Part shown: positions 16,337 to 25,374 of the stretch, one piece after another
How positions within the stretch are numbered: position 1 is the first letter of the stretch
Layout of the letters: each line of letters starts with the position of its first letter
DNA from: Anaerolineales bacterium
GTDB taxonomy: Bacteria; Chloroflexota; Anaerolineae; Anaerolineales; UBA6663
DNA: 64,000 nt
Direction of reading: 5' to 3'
Assembly (NCBI GenBank): GCA_020850595.1
Contig: JADZEK010000131.1
Coordinates: 27,786-91,785 of the forward strand
Made by a program: the position numbers and the translations under genes
The notes under the pieces: generated by a model
Told to the model about the DNA's origin: nothing
Seen by the model: the letters and a program-made list of their open reading frames with translations, nothing else
Database searches by the model: none

Positions 16337-19167
16337 TGGAGACGACGCACATGGCGGTATTGAAATTGACTCTGAACGGTCAGCCGGTTGAGGTCGAAGT
16401 CCGCGAGAACGAGTACCTCGCCGAGGTGCTGCGCTACCGCCTGGGCCTGACCGGCACCAAGATCGGCTGCAACGAGGCTGAGTGCGGCAGTTGCTCCATT
16501 CTGGTCAACGGCACGCCCGTCAACTCGTGCCTCTACCCGGCGCTGCGCGCGCAGGGCGCCACGGTGCTCACCATTGAAGGCCTCGCCGGCAGTTGGCAGC
16601 AGCAGTGCCGCCAGGCTGGGCGCGAGCCGGCCGGCGACCTGCACCCGCTGCAAGCCGCCTTTGCCCAGGGCGGCGCGCCCCAGTGCGGCTTTTGCATCCC
16701 CGGCGTCATCCTGACCTCCAAGGCGCTCATTGACCAGCAGCCCGAGCCGAGCGACCACGACATCAAAGTGGCCCTCAAGGACACCTATTGCCGCTGCGCT
16801 GGGTTTTCCTTCATCACCAACGCCATCCAGGCGGCGGCCCGCAGCGTGCGCACCGGCGCGCCGCTGCCCGCGGAAATCACGGCGCTGCCCCCGACCAAGA
16901 CCCCCCTCAGCGTCATCGGCCGGCCGCTCCCGCGCCCCGACGTGCTGGCCAAGGTCACTGGCGCGGCCAAGTACGCCGACGACTACAGCTTTCCCGGCAT
17001 GCTTCACGCCCGCACCCTGCGCGCCAAATATCCACACGCGCTCATTCAGCGCCTGGATGTCAGCCGGGCCAGGGCGCTCCCCGGCGTCCACGCCGTGCTC
17101 ACCTCGGCCGACGTGCCCGGTCGGCACAACCACGGCCTGGTCATCGCCGACTGGCCGGCGCTGTGCAGCGACAAAGTGCGCTACCTGGGTGATGCCGTCG
17201 CCATCGTCGCCGCCGACACGCGCGAGATCGCGTCCGCCGCGCTGGCCCTCATCGAGGTGGACTACGAGCCGCTTCCGGTTGTCGCCGACCCCATTCAGGC
17301 GCGCCAACCCGACGCGTCCCTGGTGCACGCCACCGGCAACCTGCTCAAGCACATCAAAGTCCGCAAGGGCGATGTCGAGCAGGGCTTCGCCGAGGCCGAC
17401 GTCATCCTGGAACGTGAGTACCGCACGCCCTTCTACGAGCACGCCTTCCTCGAGCCGGAGTGCGCCATCGGCGTGCCCGAGCCAGACGGCCGCCTGACCA
17501 TCTACGTCGGCAGCCAGATTCCCTACCAGGACCGCTCGCAGATCGCCGCCTGTCTGGGCGAACCCGAGAGCCAGATTCGCGTCCTGGGCACGCTCATCGG
17601 CGGCGGTTTCGGCGGCAAGGAAGACATCGCCGGGCAAATTCACGTCGCCCTGCTGGCGCGGGCCACCGCCCGGCCGGTGAAGATGCTCTACGACCGCCAC
17701 GAGTCCCTCATCTTCCACCCCAAGCGCCATGCCACCGTCATTCGCATCAAAATGGGCGCCAAGCGCGACGGCACGCTCACTGCCGTTCAGACCGAGCTGT
17801 ACGGCGACAGCGGCGCGTACGCCTCCCTCGGCGATAAGGTCATGACGCGCGCCACCACCCACTCGGCCGGGCCGTACAACGTGCCCCACGTCAAGGCCGA
17901 CTGCTATGCCATGTATACCAACAACCCCCCCGCGGGCGCGTTCCGCGGCTTTGGCGTCACACAATCCGCGTTTGCCGTCGAGTCCACCATGGACTTGCTG
18001 GCCGAAACCCTCGGCCAAGACCCGCTCGCCCTCCGCCGCCACAACGCCCTCAAGGTTGGCCTGGTCACCAACACCGGCCAGCTCCTGCGCGAGAGCGTGG
18101 GCTTGCTGGAATGCCTCGACCGGGTCGAGGCCGTCGTGCGCCCCGCTGGCTACGGCCGGCCCACGCGCCACGTCAACGGCCGCCACGTAGCCCGCGCCTG
18201 GGGCGTGGCGACCGCCTACAAGAATACCGGCCTGGGCGGCGGCGCGCCCGACAAAAGCGCGGCCGAGGTCGAGCTATACCCCGACGGCACCGCCGAGGTG
18301 CGTACCAGCGCCGCCGAGATTGGGCAGGGCCTCGTCGGGGTCGTCGCCATGTGCACCGCCGAAGAGCTGGGTCTGCCCTACGACCGCGTGAAGGTGCTGC
18401 TCTCCGACACCGACCTCACGCCCGACGGCGGCCCGACCACCGCCTCGCGCCAAACGTTCGTCACCGGCAACGCCGCGCGTCTGGCGGCCCGCTCACTGCG
18501 CGAAGCCGTGGCCGCCACCCTGGCCGAGAAGTACGACCAGCCGCCGGACCAGATTCGCTTCGAGGAAGGGCTGGCGCGCGTCAACGGCCACAGCCTGCCG
18601 CTGGGCGAGGCCGCCCGGCTGATGAAGAGCGAAGGCCGCGAGCCGAAGGCGCTCTACACCTATTGGGCGCCGCAGACCCAGCCGCTCGGTTCCGGCGGCG
18701 ACATGCACTTCGCCTTCTCCTACGCTGCCCAGGCCGCCCAAGTCGAAGTAGACCTGGACACCGGGCAGGTGGAAGTGCTGCAAATGGTCGCCGCGCACGA
18801 CGTCGGCCGCGCCATCAACCCGCTGGCGCTCGAAGGCCAGATCGAGGGCGGCATGGTCATGGGGCTGGGCAATGCCCTCACCGAGGAATTCATCGTCGAG
18901 GACGGCTACATCTTCACCGACCGGCTGGCGCGCTACAAGATGCCCTCCATCAAGCACGCGCCCAGGCTCACCTCGTTCATCGTCGAAGATGAATCCGCCG
19001 ACGGTCCCTATGGCGCCAAGGGCGTCGGCGAGATCGCCAGCATCCCCACCACGCCGGCCATCACCAACGCCATCTACAACGCCTGCGGCGTGCGCGTGCT
19101 GACCCTGCCCGTGGATCAGGACAAGCTCCTGCTCGCCCTCAAGCGCGGCGAGAAGGAAACGCACTAG
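16333..19167 (+). CDS. Molybdenum hydroxylase, fused [2Fe-2S] and molybdopterin subunits (XdhD-like)
   Basis: A 944-residue fusion. A plant-type ferredoxin domain has Cys46, Cys51, Cys54 and Cys66. The second [2Fe-2S] domain has Cys118, Cys121, Cys153 and Cys155. The molybdenum domain begins near residue 190. It shows GGGFGGKEDI (purine-binding Glu position of xanthine dehydrogenase), AFRGFGVTQ (Arg position) and GPYGAKGVGE (catalytic Glu). These residues suit a purine-like heterocycle. The same fusion plan occurs in E. coli XdhD, whose neighbours include SsnA, as here. Start candidates are ATG 16333 (overlap with the FAD stop), 16336 and 16351; domain content does not depend on the choice. 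Confidence 0.9.
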   Translation: MMETTHMAVLKLTLNGQPVEVEVRENEYLAEVLRYRLGLTGTKIGCNEAECGSCSILVNGTPVNSCLYPALRAQGATVLTIEGLAGSWQQQCRQAGREPAGDLHPLQAAFAQGGAPQCGFCIPGVILTSKALIDQQPEPSDHDIKVALKDTYCRCAGFSFITNAIQAAARSVRTGAPLPAEITALPPTKTPLSVIGRPLPRPDVLAKVTGAAKYADDYSFPGMLHARTLRAKYPHALIQRLDVSRARALPGVHAVLTSADVPGRHNHGLVIADWPALCSDKVRYLGDAVAIVAADTREIASAALALIEVDYEPLPVVADPIQARQPDASLVHATGNLLKHIKVRKGDVEQGFAEADVILEREYRTPFYEHAFLEPECAIGVPEPDGRLTIYVGSQIPYQDRSQIAACLGEPESQIRVLGTLIGGGFGGKEDIAGQIHVALLARATARPVKMLYDRHESLIFHPKRHATVIRIKMGAKRDGTLTAVQTELYGDSGAYASLGDKVMTRATTHSAGPYNVPHVKADCYAMYTNNPPAGAFRGFGVTQSAFAVESTMDLLAETLGQDPLALRRHNALKVGLVTNTGQLLRESVGLLECLDRVEAVVRPAGYGRPTRHVNGRHVARAWGVATAYKNTGLGGGAPDKSAAEVELYPDGTAEVRTSAAEIGQGLVGVVAMCTAEELGLPYDRVKVLLSDTDLTPDGGPTTASRQTFVTGNAARLAARSLREAVAATLAEKYDQPPDQIRFEEGLARVNGHSLPLGEAARLMKSEGREPKALYTYWAPQTQPLGSGGDMHFAFSYAAQAAQVEVDLDTGQVEVLQMVAAHDVGRAINPLALEGQIEGGMVMGLGNALTEEFIVEDGYIFTDRLARYKMPSIKHAPRLTSFIVEDESADGPYGAKGVGEIASIPTTPAITNAIYNACGVRVLTLPVDQDKLLLALKRGEKETH

Positions 19168-19172
19168 GCGCG

Positions 19173-19802
19173 ATGAACGCGCCGCGCCTGCCAGACTGGC
19201 TGACCTGGGCGCGCACGGTGCAGGCCGTGGCTCAAAACGGCCTGACCTATGCCCAGAATCCGTTTGACCGTGAGCGCTATACCAAGCTGGCGGCGCTGGC
19301 AGCCGAGATTTTTGCTGCTTATACCCGCCGCCCAGCCGCGGAAGTGGTGGCCTGGTTTGACGTGCAGCCCGGCTACGCCACCCCCAAAGTGGATGTGCGC
19401 GGCGCTTGCTTTCGCGACGGTAAAATACTGCTTGTCCGCGAGCGATCCGATGGCGGCTGGTGCCTGCCGGGCGGCTGGGCCGAAGTGGGCGACTCGCCGG
19501 CCAACGCGGCCGTGCGCGAAGTCCGCGAGGAGGCGGGCTACACCAGTGTGGCCCGCAAGTTGCTGGGCGTGTTTGACGCCAACCGGGGCGGGGGCCCGCT
19601 CGTGGCGTTTCATGCCTTCAAGTTGATCTTTGAGTGTGTCATCACCGGCGGCGACGCGCAGCCGGATCACGAAATCCTCGCAGTCGGTTGGTTTGGGCGC
19701 GCGGCGCTGCCGCCCCTGTCGGGCAAACGCACCACGACGGCGCAGTTGGCCGAGTGCTTCGCCCACCTGGACGATCCCGCCCGCCCAGCCGCCTTCGACT
19801 AA
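19173..19802 (+). CDS. NUDIX hydrolase with N-terminal NUDIX-associated domain
   Basis: A 209-residue protein. An alpha-helical N-terminal domain of about 65 residues (WARTVQAVAQNGLTYAQNPFD) is typical of the NUDIX_N group. The NUDIX box follows near residues 110-135 (GWAEVGDSPANAAVREVREE then AGY), fitting GX5EX7REUXEEXGU. The family cleaves nucleoside diphosphates linked to another group; ADP-ribose or related nucleotides are plausible. It starts 5 nt after the molybdenum hydroxylase and 20 nt before ssnA, so it belongs to the same transcript. A role in purine nucleotide clean-up fits the neighbours but is inference. Confidence 0.88.
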   Translation: MNAPRLPDWLTWARTVQAVAQNGLTYAQNPFDRERYTKLAALAAEIFAAYTRRPAAEVVAWFDVQPGYATPKVDVRGACFRDGKILLVRERSDGGWCLPGGWAEVGDSPANAAVREVREEAGYTSVARKLLGVFDANRGGGPLVAFHAFKLIFECVITGGDAQPDHEILAVGWFGRAALPPLSGKRTTTAQLAECFAHLDDPARPAAFD

Positions 19803-19822
19803 CGCCGCTTGGGATTCACGCC

Positions 19823-21160
19823 ATGCTCATTACCAACGCCACGCTCGTCACCTGGGGACCCACGCCGCAAATCCTGCCCAATCAGGCGCTGCGCCTGGCC
19901 GGAGACCGGATCGTCGAGTTTGGGCCGCTCGCTGCCCTGGCCGCGCCCGACCTCGACGAGGAAGTGCTCGACGCGCGCGGCCAGTTCGTCATGCCGGGCA
20001 ACATTTGCGCCCATACCCACTTCTACGGCGCGTTCGCCCGCGGCCTTGCCATCCCCGGTGACCCGCCCAAAGACTTCCCCGAAATCCTGGCCCGGCTGTG
20101 GTGGCAGCTCGATCGGTCCCTCACCCTCGACGATGTGCGCTCCTCAGCCCTGGTCTGCCTCGCCGACGCTGTCAAACATGGCACCACCACGCTCATTGAC
20201 CACCACGCCTCCCCCAACGCCATTGACGGCTCGCTCGACGTCATCGCCGCCGCCGTCCAAGCCGCCGGCCTGCGCGCCTGCCTGTGCTACGAAGTCACCG
20301 ACCGCGACGGCCCCGAGCGGATGCGGGCCGGCCTTCGCGAAAACGTGCGCTTCGCCGAGCGCCTGGCTGCCCAGCCGATACCTGAGTTGGCCGCCACCTT
20401 CGGCCTGCACGCCGGGCTAACGCTCTCCGACGCCACGCTCGACGCCTGCCGCGCCGCCTACGCCGGCGGCTTTCACGTTCACGTCGCCGAGCACGAAGCC
20501 GATGAAGAAGACAGCCTGCGCAAGAGCGGCCTGCGCGCCGTCGCCCGCCTGGAGCGCCACGGCCTGCTTGGGCCGCAGACCATCGCCGCCCACTGCGTCC
20601 ACATTGACCCTGCCGAAGCCGAGCGCCTGGCCGCCACCGGTGCCTGGGTCACTCACCAGCCGCGCTCCAACATGAACAACGCCGTCGGCGCGGCCGATGT
20701 TGAAGGGCTGCTGGCCCGCGGCGTGCGCGTGGCGCTGGGCAACGACGGCTTCTCCAACGCCATGTGGGACGAATGGAAGGCCGCCTACCTCTATCACAAG
20801 GCCGCCCACCGCGACCCGCGCCGCGCGGGCGGCGGCGTCATTGTGCAAATGGCCGTCACCAACAACGCCGCGCTGGCCGGCCTGTTCTTCCCCCAGGCCC
20901 CGCTGGGCGTCCTGGCCCCCGGCGCCTTTGCCGACTTAATCTTTGTGGATTATCATCCCACCACGCCGCTCACGGTCGGCAATTTGCCCTGGCATTTGCT
21001 GTTCGGCGCGGAATCGTCCATGGTCACCACCACCATCTGCGCCGGCCGCGTGCTCATGCGCGACCGCCGGCTGTTGTTCCTGGACGAAGCCGAAATCACC
21101 GCCCGCAGCCGCGAGTTGGCCGCCGGCGTGTGGCAGCGGTTTGCGCAAGCGAGCGCCTGA
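19823..21160 (+). CDS. ssnA: SsnA-type amidohydrolase (putative aminohydrolase)
   Basis: A 445-residue metal-dependent amidohydrolase. The metal-binding HTHFYGAFARG, then LARLWWQLDRSL, IDHHASPNAIDGSLD, HVHVAEHEADE and THQPRSNMNNAVG closely follow the SsnA pattern. SsnA is a marker of selenium-dependent molybdenum hydroxylase loci in many bacteria. It probably deaminates or hydrolyses a purine-like ring; its exact substrate is not established. ATG 19823 gives the standard N-terminus. It follows an XdhD-like fusion and a NUDIX gene, as expected for this system. Confidence 0.85.
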   Translation: MLITNATLVTWGPTPQILPNQALRLAGDRIVEFGPLAALAAPDLDEEVLDARGQFVMPGNICAHTHFYGAFARGLAIPGDPPKDFPEILARLWWQLDRSLTLDDVRSSALVCLADAVKHGTTTLIDHHASPNAIDGSLDVIAAAVQAAGLRACLCYEVTDRDGPERMRAGLRENVRFAERLAAQPIPELAATFGLHAGLTLSDATLDACRAAYAGGFHVHVAEHEADEEDSLRKSGLRAVARLERHGLLGPQTIAAHCVHIDPAEAERLAATGAWVTHQPRSNMNNAVGAADVEGLLARGVRVALGNDGFSNAMWDEWKAAYLYHKAAHRDPRRAGGGVIVQMAVTNNAALAGLFFPQAPLGVLAPGAFADLIFVDYHPTTPLTVGNLPWHLLFGAESSMVTTTICAGRVLMRDRRLLFLDEAEITARSRELAAGVWQRFAQASA

Positions 21161-21206
21161 GCGGCGGAAGGCCGCTCCGGCTCACCCCTACTTGGAGATG
21201 AACGCA

Positions 21207-21866
21207 GTGTCTGAACCACTCGGAACGATTGCCATATTGGGCGGCACCGGCAAAGAGGGCACCGGCTTGGGGTTGCGCTGGGCGCGCGCCGGCTACCGCG
21301 TCATCATCGGCTCGCGCTCGGCCGAGCGCGCGGCGCAAGCCGCCGCCGACATGAACGCGCTGGCGGGTGTCACCACCGTGGAAGGGGCCGAGAATGGCGC
21401 GGCTGTGCAGGCCGCCTCCCTCGTCGTGCTAACCGTCCCGCCCGACGCCCAAATTGCCACGCTCGCAGGCGTCAAAGACCTCCTGCGCGGCAAAATTCTG
21501 GTGGATGCCACCGCGCGCGTGGACTACCGCGACCCCAAACCGCCGCAAGGCCAATCCAGCGGGCGGCTGGCGCAGGCGCTGCTCGGGCCGGAAGTGCGCG
21601 TCGTGGCCGCCTTCCAAAACGTGCCCGCCCACGCCCTGAAACAGCTCGACCACGAGCTGGCCAGTGATGTGCTCGTGTGCAGCGACGATGCCGAAGCGCG
21701 CGCGGTCGTGGCCGCGCTGGCCCAGGCCGCCGGCATGCAGGCCTACGAGGCCGGCGGCCTGGACAACGGCCTGGTGGTCGAGGGGCTGACCGCCCTCATC
21801 ATCGCCATGAACAAACGCTACAAGAGCAAGACCGGCGGCCTTCGCATCAGCGGCATCGCGCGATGA
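21207..21866 (+). CDS. npdG: NADPH-dependent F420 reductase (F420H2:NADP+ oxidoreductase)
   Basis: A 219-residue small dinucleotide-binding protein. GTIAILGGTGKEGTGLGLRW at the N-terminus and IIGSRSAERA are the NADP-binding features of the NpdG/Fno family, which moves hydride between NADP(H) and F420. The C-terminal GLRISGI is also typical. GTG 21207 is chosen because GGAG at 21194-21197 lies 9 nt upstream; the ATG at 21198 directly abuts that site. Its stop overlaps cofE in ATGA. It links the cell NADP pool to the F420 enzymes in this run. Confidence 0.85.
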   Translation: MSEPLGTIAILGGTGKEGTGLGLRWARAGYRVIIGSRSAERAAQAAADMNALAGVTTVEGAENGAAVQAASLVVLTVPPDAQIATLAGVKDLLRGKILVDATARVDYRDPKPPQGQSSGRLAQALLGPEVRVVAAFQNVPAHALKQLDHELASDVLVCSDDAEARAVVAALAQAAGMQAYEAGGLDNGLVVEGLTALIIAMNKRYKSKTGGLRISGIAR

Positions 21867-22684
21867 GCGCCGCCCAAGCGAGCGCGCCGGCCGTCTCCGC
21901 GCCGGCCGCCACCCTCACCCTCACGGCGCTGCCCGGTTTGCCGCTGGTGCAGCCCGGCGACGACCTGGCCGCCCTCATCCTGGCCGCCCTCGGCCCCGCC
22001 GGCCTGACCCTGCGCGACGGCGACGTCATCGCCATTGCCCAGAAGATCGTCTCCAAGGCCGAAGGGCGCCTGGTGCGCCTGGCCGATGTCACTCCTTCGC
22101 CCCGCGCTCTGGAGCTGGCCGCCCTCACCGAGAAGGACGCGCGCTTTGTGGAAGTGGTATTATCCGAATCGAGCGAAGTGCTGCGGGCACGGCCTAACAC
22201 CCTCATCGTGGAGCACCGTCTCGGCTTCGTCTGCGCCAACGCCGGGCTAGACCGCTCGAACGTCGCGCCGCACGGCGAGGGGCTGGATGAATGGGTGCTC
22301 ATGCTGCCCGCCGACCCAGACAGGTCGTGCGCCGCCCTGCGCGCCCGCTGGAAAGCCGAAACCGGCGCGGACGTGGGCGTGGTCATCAACGACTCGCACG
22401 GGCGGGCCTGGCGCACCGGCACCGTGGGTGTCGCCCTCGGCGTGGCCGGCATGCCCGGCCTGCTGGATCTGCGCGGGCATCCCGACCTGTTTGACTACGC
22501 CCTGCAAATCACCCAGATCGGCCTGGGTGACGAACTGGCCGCCGCCGCCTCCCTGCTGATGGGCCAGGCCGATGAAGGCCGCCCGGTGATCCACCTGCGC
22601 GGCCTGCCCTACGCCCTGCGCGAAGGCAGCGCCCAGGAGCTTATTCGCCCCAAGTCCCAAGACTTGTTTCGAGATCGGAGTTGA
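21863..22684 (+). CDS. cofE: Coenzyme F420-0:L-glutamate ligase
   Basis: A 273-residue CofE protein adding glutamate to F420-0 with GTP. Features are the N-terminal LTALPGLPLVQPGDDL, GDVIAIAQKIVSKAEGR, LIVEHRLGFVCANAGLDRSN and INDSHGRAWRTGTVGVALGV, all typical. In mycobacteria this domain is fused to a nitroreductase as FbiB; here the nitroreductase is a separate gene one position further on. The ATG overlaps the npdG stop. One gene, for a PPOX-type F420 oxidoreductase, lies between it and the nitroreductase. Confidence 0.93.
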   Translation: MSAAQASAPAVSAPAATLTLTALPGLPLVQPGDDLAALILAALGPAGLTLRDGDVIAIAQKIVSKAEGRLVRLADVTPSPRALELAALTEKDARFVEVVLSESSEVLRARPNTLIVEHRLGFVCANAGLDRSNVAPHGEGLDEWVLMLPADPDRSCAALRARWKAETGADVGVVINDSHGRAWRTGTVGVALGVAGMPGLLDLRGHPDLFDYALQITQIGLGDELAAAASLLMGQADEGRPVIHLRGLPYALREGSAQELIRPKSQDLFRDRS

Positions 22685-22689
22685 GTGCC

Positions 22690-23091
22690 ATGAGTAGTCA
22701 GCCGCCGGAACGGTTAGCCATCTTGTTGGAGCGCGAGACCAAAGCCTTTGCCCAACTGGCCCTGGTGCGCAAGGACGGAACGCCGCACGTCTCGCCCATC
22801 TGGTTTGATTACGTGGATGGCTTGATCATCCTCAACACCGCCCGCGGCCGTGTCAAAGACAAAGCCCTTGCCCGCCACCCAGTCGTCGCCCTGTCCATCG
22901 TTGATCCCAAGGACCCCTACCGCTACCTGCTCGTCAAGGGCCCGGTGGTAGCCGAGACGGAAGTCGGCGGTTTCGACCAGATTTGCGACCTCAACGTCAA
23001 GTATAGAGGCAACCCCAACTACCCGCAGGTTGCCGGGCAAGTACGCGTGACCTACAAGATTCGGCCCGACAGTTGGTATCCGGAAAAATAA
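22690..23091 (+). CDS. PPOX-class F420-dependent oxidoreductase
   Basis: A 133-residue split-barrel flavin/deazaflavin protein. The N-terminal AFAQLALVRKDGTPHVSPIW and the region DKALARHPVVALSIVDP match the Rv1155-type F420-dependent class. It probably reduces small molecules with F420H2. ATG 22690 has GGAG 9 nt upstream, which decides the start over a TTG at 22681. It sits between cofE and the FbiB-type nitroreductase, supporting F420 rather than FMN as cofactor. Confidence 0.85.
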   Translation: MSSQPPERLAILLERETKAFAQLALVRKDGTPHVSPIWFDYVDGLIILNTARGRVKDKALARHPVVALSIVDPKDPYRYLLVKGPVVAETEVGGFDQICDLNVKYRGNPNYPQVAGQVRVTYKIRPDSWYPEK

Positions 23092-23093
23092 GC

Positions 23094-23708
23094 GTGCTCG
23101 CTGCCGACGCGCTGCGCCTGATCCAGTCGCGCCGTTCCATCCGGCGCTACACCCCGGCCCCCCTGCCGGCTGACGCGCTCGAACGCTTGCTCACTGCCGC
23201 CAGTTGGGCGCCCTCGGCCCACAACCGACAACCCTGGCGCTTCGTCGTCCTCACCGCCCTGGCCGCCAAGGCTCGCCTGGCCGAGGCCATGGCCGCTCGT
23301 CTGCGCGCCGACCGCCTGGCCGATGGCGACCCGCCGGAAGCCGTCGAGGCCGACGCGGCCAAGAGCTACGCCCGCGTGGCCCAGGCCCCCGCCGTCATCG
23401 TGGCCGCCCTAACCCTGGCCGATATGGATCGCTACCCCGACCCCCGCCGCGCCCAGGCCGAATACCTCATGGCTGTGCAGAGCGTGGCCATGGCGGTGCA
23501 GAACCTGCTGCTGGCCGCGCACGCCGACGGCCTGGGCGCCTGCTGGATGTGCGCGCCGCTGTTCTGCCCCGACGCCGTCGCCCAGGCGCTCGATCTGCCG
23601 CCGGAGTGGCAGGCCCAGGCGCTAGTCACCCTCGGCTATCCGGCCAGTGCCGGCAAGCCGCCGCTGCGCCGGCCGCTGGCCGAAAGCGTGGTGACGGTAC
23701 ATGCCTGA
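23094..23708 (+). CDS. FbiB C-terminal-type nitroreductase (dehydro-F420 reductase candidate)
   Basis: A 204-residue nitroreductase-fold protein. The signature is IQSRRSIRRYTPAPLPADAL followed by ASWAPSAHNRQPWRFVVLT. In mycobacteria the homologous C-terminal domain of FbiB reduces dehydro-F420-0 during F420 formation. Here the domain is free and lies two genes after cofE and just before cofD, which it overlaps by 8 nt. GTG 23094 is used; the preceding stop ends 2 nt upstream. A role as a general nitroreductase is possible but unlikely given the setting. Confidence 0.82.
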   Translation: MLAADALRLIQSRRSIRRYTPAPLPADALERLLTAASWAPSAHNRQPWRFVVLTALAAKARLAEAMAARLRADRLADGDPPEAVEADAAKSYARVAQAPAVIVAALTLADMDRYPDPRRAQAEYLMAVQSVAMAVQNLLLAAHADGLGACWMCAPLFCPDAVAQALDLPPEWQAQALVTLGYPASAGKPPLRRPLAESVVTVHA

Positions 23709-24666
23709 GACAACCTCGTTCGGTCATGTGGTGGCGCTGGCGGGCGGGGTGGGGGGCGCCAAGCTGGCGCACGGCCTGGCTCAGGCGCTGCCCGCCGCGG
23801 CGCTCACCGTCATCGTCAACACCGGCGACGATTTTGAGCACCTTGGCCTGCCCATCTCGCCCGACCTCGACACCGTCATGTACACCCTGGCGGGCCTCGC
23901 CAACCCGGTCACCGGCTGGGGGCAGGTGGGCGAATCGTGGAACTTCCTGGCCGCGCTGCAGCGGTTAGGCGGCCCCGCCTGGTTTCAACTGGGCGATCGC
24001 GACCTCGCCACCCACCTGGAGCGCCGCCGCCGCCTGGCTGCAGGCGCAACGCTCACCCAGACCACGGCGGCGCTGTGCCGCGCATTGGGCGTCGGCCCCG
24101 CCGTGCTGCCCATGACGGACGACCCCCTGCGCACGCTGGTGCAGACCGACGCCGGCGAGTTGGAGTTTCAGGAGTACTTCGTTCACCGGCAATGCGCGCC
24201 GCGCGTCAACGGCTTCCGCTTTGCCGGGGCCGAGACCGCCCAACCCACGCCGAGCGTGCTGGCCGCCCTCGACGCCGCCGACCTGATCGTGCTGTGTCCT
24301 TCCAACCCGTTTGTCAGCCTCGGCCCCATCCTGCTCCTGCCCGGCGTGTCCACGCGGCTGGCGGCGCGGCCCACGCTGGCCGTCTCGCCCATTGTGGGCG
24401 GCAAGGCCCTCAAAGGCCCGGCCGCCAAGATGCTGGACGAGCTAGGCCTCGATGTCTCGGCGCTGGCCGTTGCCCGGCGCTACGCCGAGGCCGGCGTCCT
24501 CCGCGCCTTCGTGCTAGACCACGTGGACGCCGCGCTTGTGCCAGACGTGCGCGCCCTGGGCCTCCTCACGCTGGTAGCCGACACCGTCATGAGCACCGAG
24601 GCCGACCGCGCGCGCCTGGCGCATGAGGTGTTGGCGTTCGCGGCCCAGCCGCTCGTGGCCGGCTGA
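23701..24666 (+). CDS. cofD: 2-phospho-L-lactate (or phosphoenolpyruvate) transferase
   Basis: A 321-residue CofD/FbiA protein. It transfers the phospholactyl or enolpyruvyl group from the GDP-activated donor to Fo. Motifs are VVALAGGVGGAKLAHGL, VNTGDDFEHLGLPISPDLDT, FQLGDRDLATHLERRRRL and LCPSNPFVSLGPIL, all standard. It overlaps the nitroreductase by 8 nt and is followed 4 nt later by cofC, its donor-making partner. The genes for Fo synthesis (fbiC or cofG/cofH) are not in the window. Confidence 0.95.
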   Translation: MPETTSFGHVVALAGGVGGAKLAHGLAQALPAAALTVIVNTGDDFEHLGLPISPDLDTVMYTLAGLANPVTGWGQVGESWNFLAALQRLGGPAWFQLGDRDLATHLERRRRLAAGATLTQTTAALCRALGVGPAVLPMTDDPLRTLVQTDAGELEFQEYFVHRQCAPRVNGFRFAGAETAQPTPSVLAALDAADLIVLCPSNPFVSLGPILLLPGVSTRLAARPTLAVSPIVGGKALKGPAAKMLDELGLDVSALAVARRYAEAGVLRAFVLDHVDAALVPDVRALGLLTLVADTVMSTEADRARLAHEVLAFAAQPLVAG

Positions 24667-24670
24667 CGCT

Positions 24671-25297
24671 ATGGCGATTTGGGCGCTTGTGCCGGTTAAG
24701 CCGTTCCTACGCTCCAAGAGCCGCCTGGCGGGCGTGCTCTCGCCGCGGGCGCGCGCCGACCTGAGCCAGGGCTTTCTGCGCCGCACGCTCGCCGTGCTGG
24801 CGCAGGTGCCCGAGATCAGCCAGGTGCTCGTTGTCAGCCGCGACCCGGCGGCGCTGGCGCTGGCGCGCGAGCTGCGCGCCCAGACCCTCAGCGAGGCCGG
24901 CGCGCCCGACCTCAACCGTGCGCTCACCCGCGCCACCCAGGCCGCCTTGGCTGAGCACGCCGCTGCCGTGCTGATCTTGCCGACCGACCTGCCGCTGCTG
25001 ACCGTGGCCGACGTGCAGACCCTGGTCGCCGCCGACGGCGCGGGCATGGCCGTGGCGCTGGCCCCCGACCGGCACGGCGCGGGCACCAACGCGCTCTTTG
25101 TGCGCCCGCCGGGCCTGCTCACCTACGCCTTTGGCCCGGGGAGCTTCCCGCGTCATCTGGCGCAGGCCCAGGCCGCCGGGGCGCAGGTGCGCGCCTGCCG
25201 GCTGGCAGGGCTGGCCCTCGACGTAGACCAACCCGCAGACCTGGCCGCTTACCAGGCCGCCTGTCTGGGGGCGCTCGATCCGGTGTGCGGTTTGTAA
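24671..25297 (+). CDS. cofC: 2-phospho-L-lactate guanylyltransferase
   Basis: A 208-residue nucleotidyltransferase of the CofC/FbiD family, which activates phospholactate or phosphoenolpyruvate with GTP and releases pyrophosphate. N-terminal [20 protein letters not shown] and [14 protein letters not shown] are typical; [17 protein letters not shown] completes the signature. ATG 24671 lies 4 nt after cofD. The 77-nt gap after it holds only the ribosome site of the next gene. Confidence 0.94.
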   Translation: MAIWALVPVKPFLRSKSRLAGVLSPRARADLSQGFLRRTLAVLAQVPEISQVLVVSRDPAALALARELRAQTLSEAGAPDLNRALTRATQAALAEHAAAVLILPTDLPLLTVADVQTLVAADGAGMAVALAPDRHGAGTNALFVRPPGLLTYAFGPGSFPRHLAQAQAAGAQVRACRLAGLALDVDQPADLAAYQAACLGALDPVCGL

Positions 25298-25374
25298 CCC
25301 ATTGGCGCTCCGGCGTGGGCCGTGTGCGTCGCCCCGCGACGCGCCGCGCTCCGCCGCGCCACAGGAGACTCACG

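Noticed and set aside
16234..18186. A 650-codon open frame antisense to the molybdenum hydroxylase.
   Set aside because: It mirrors the well-supported [2Fe-2S]-Mo gene and shows no domain of its own.
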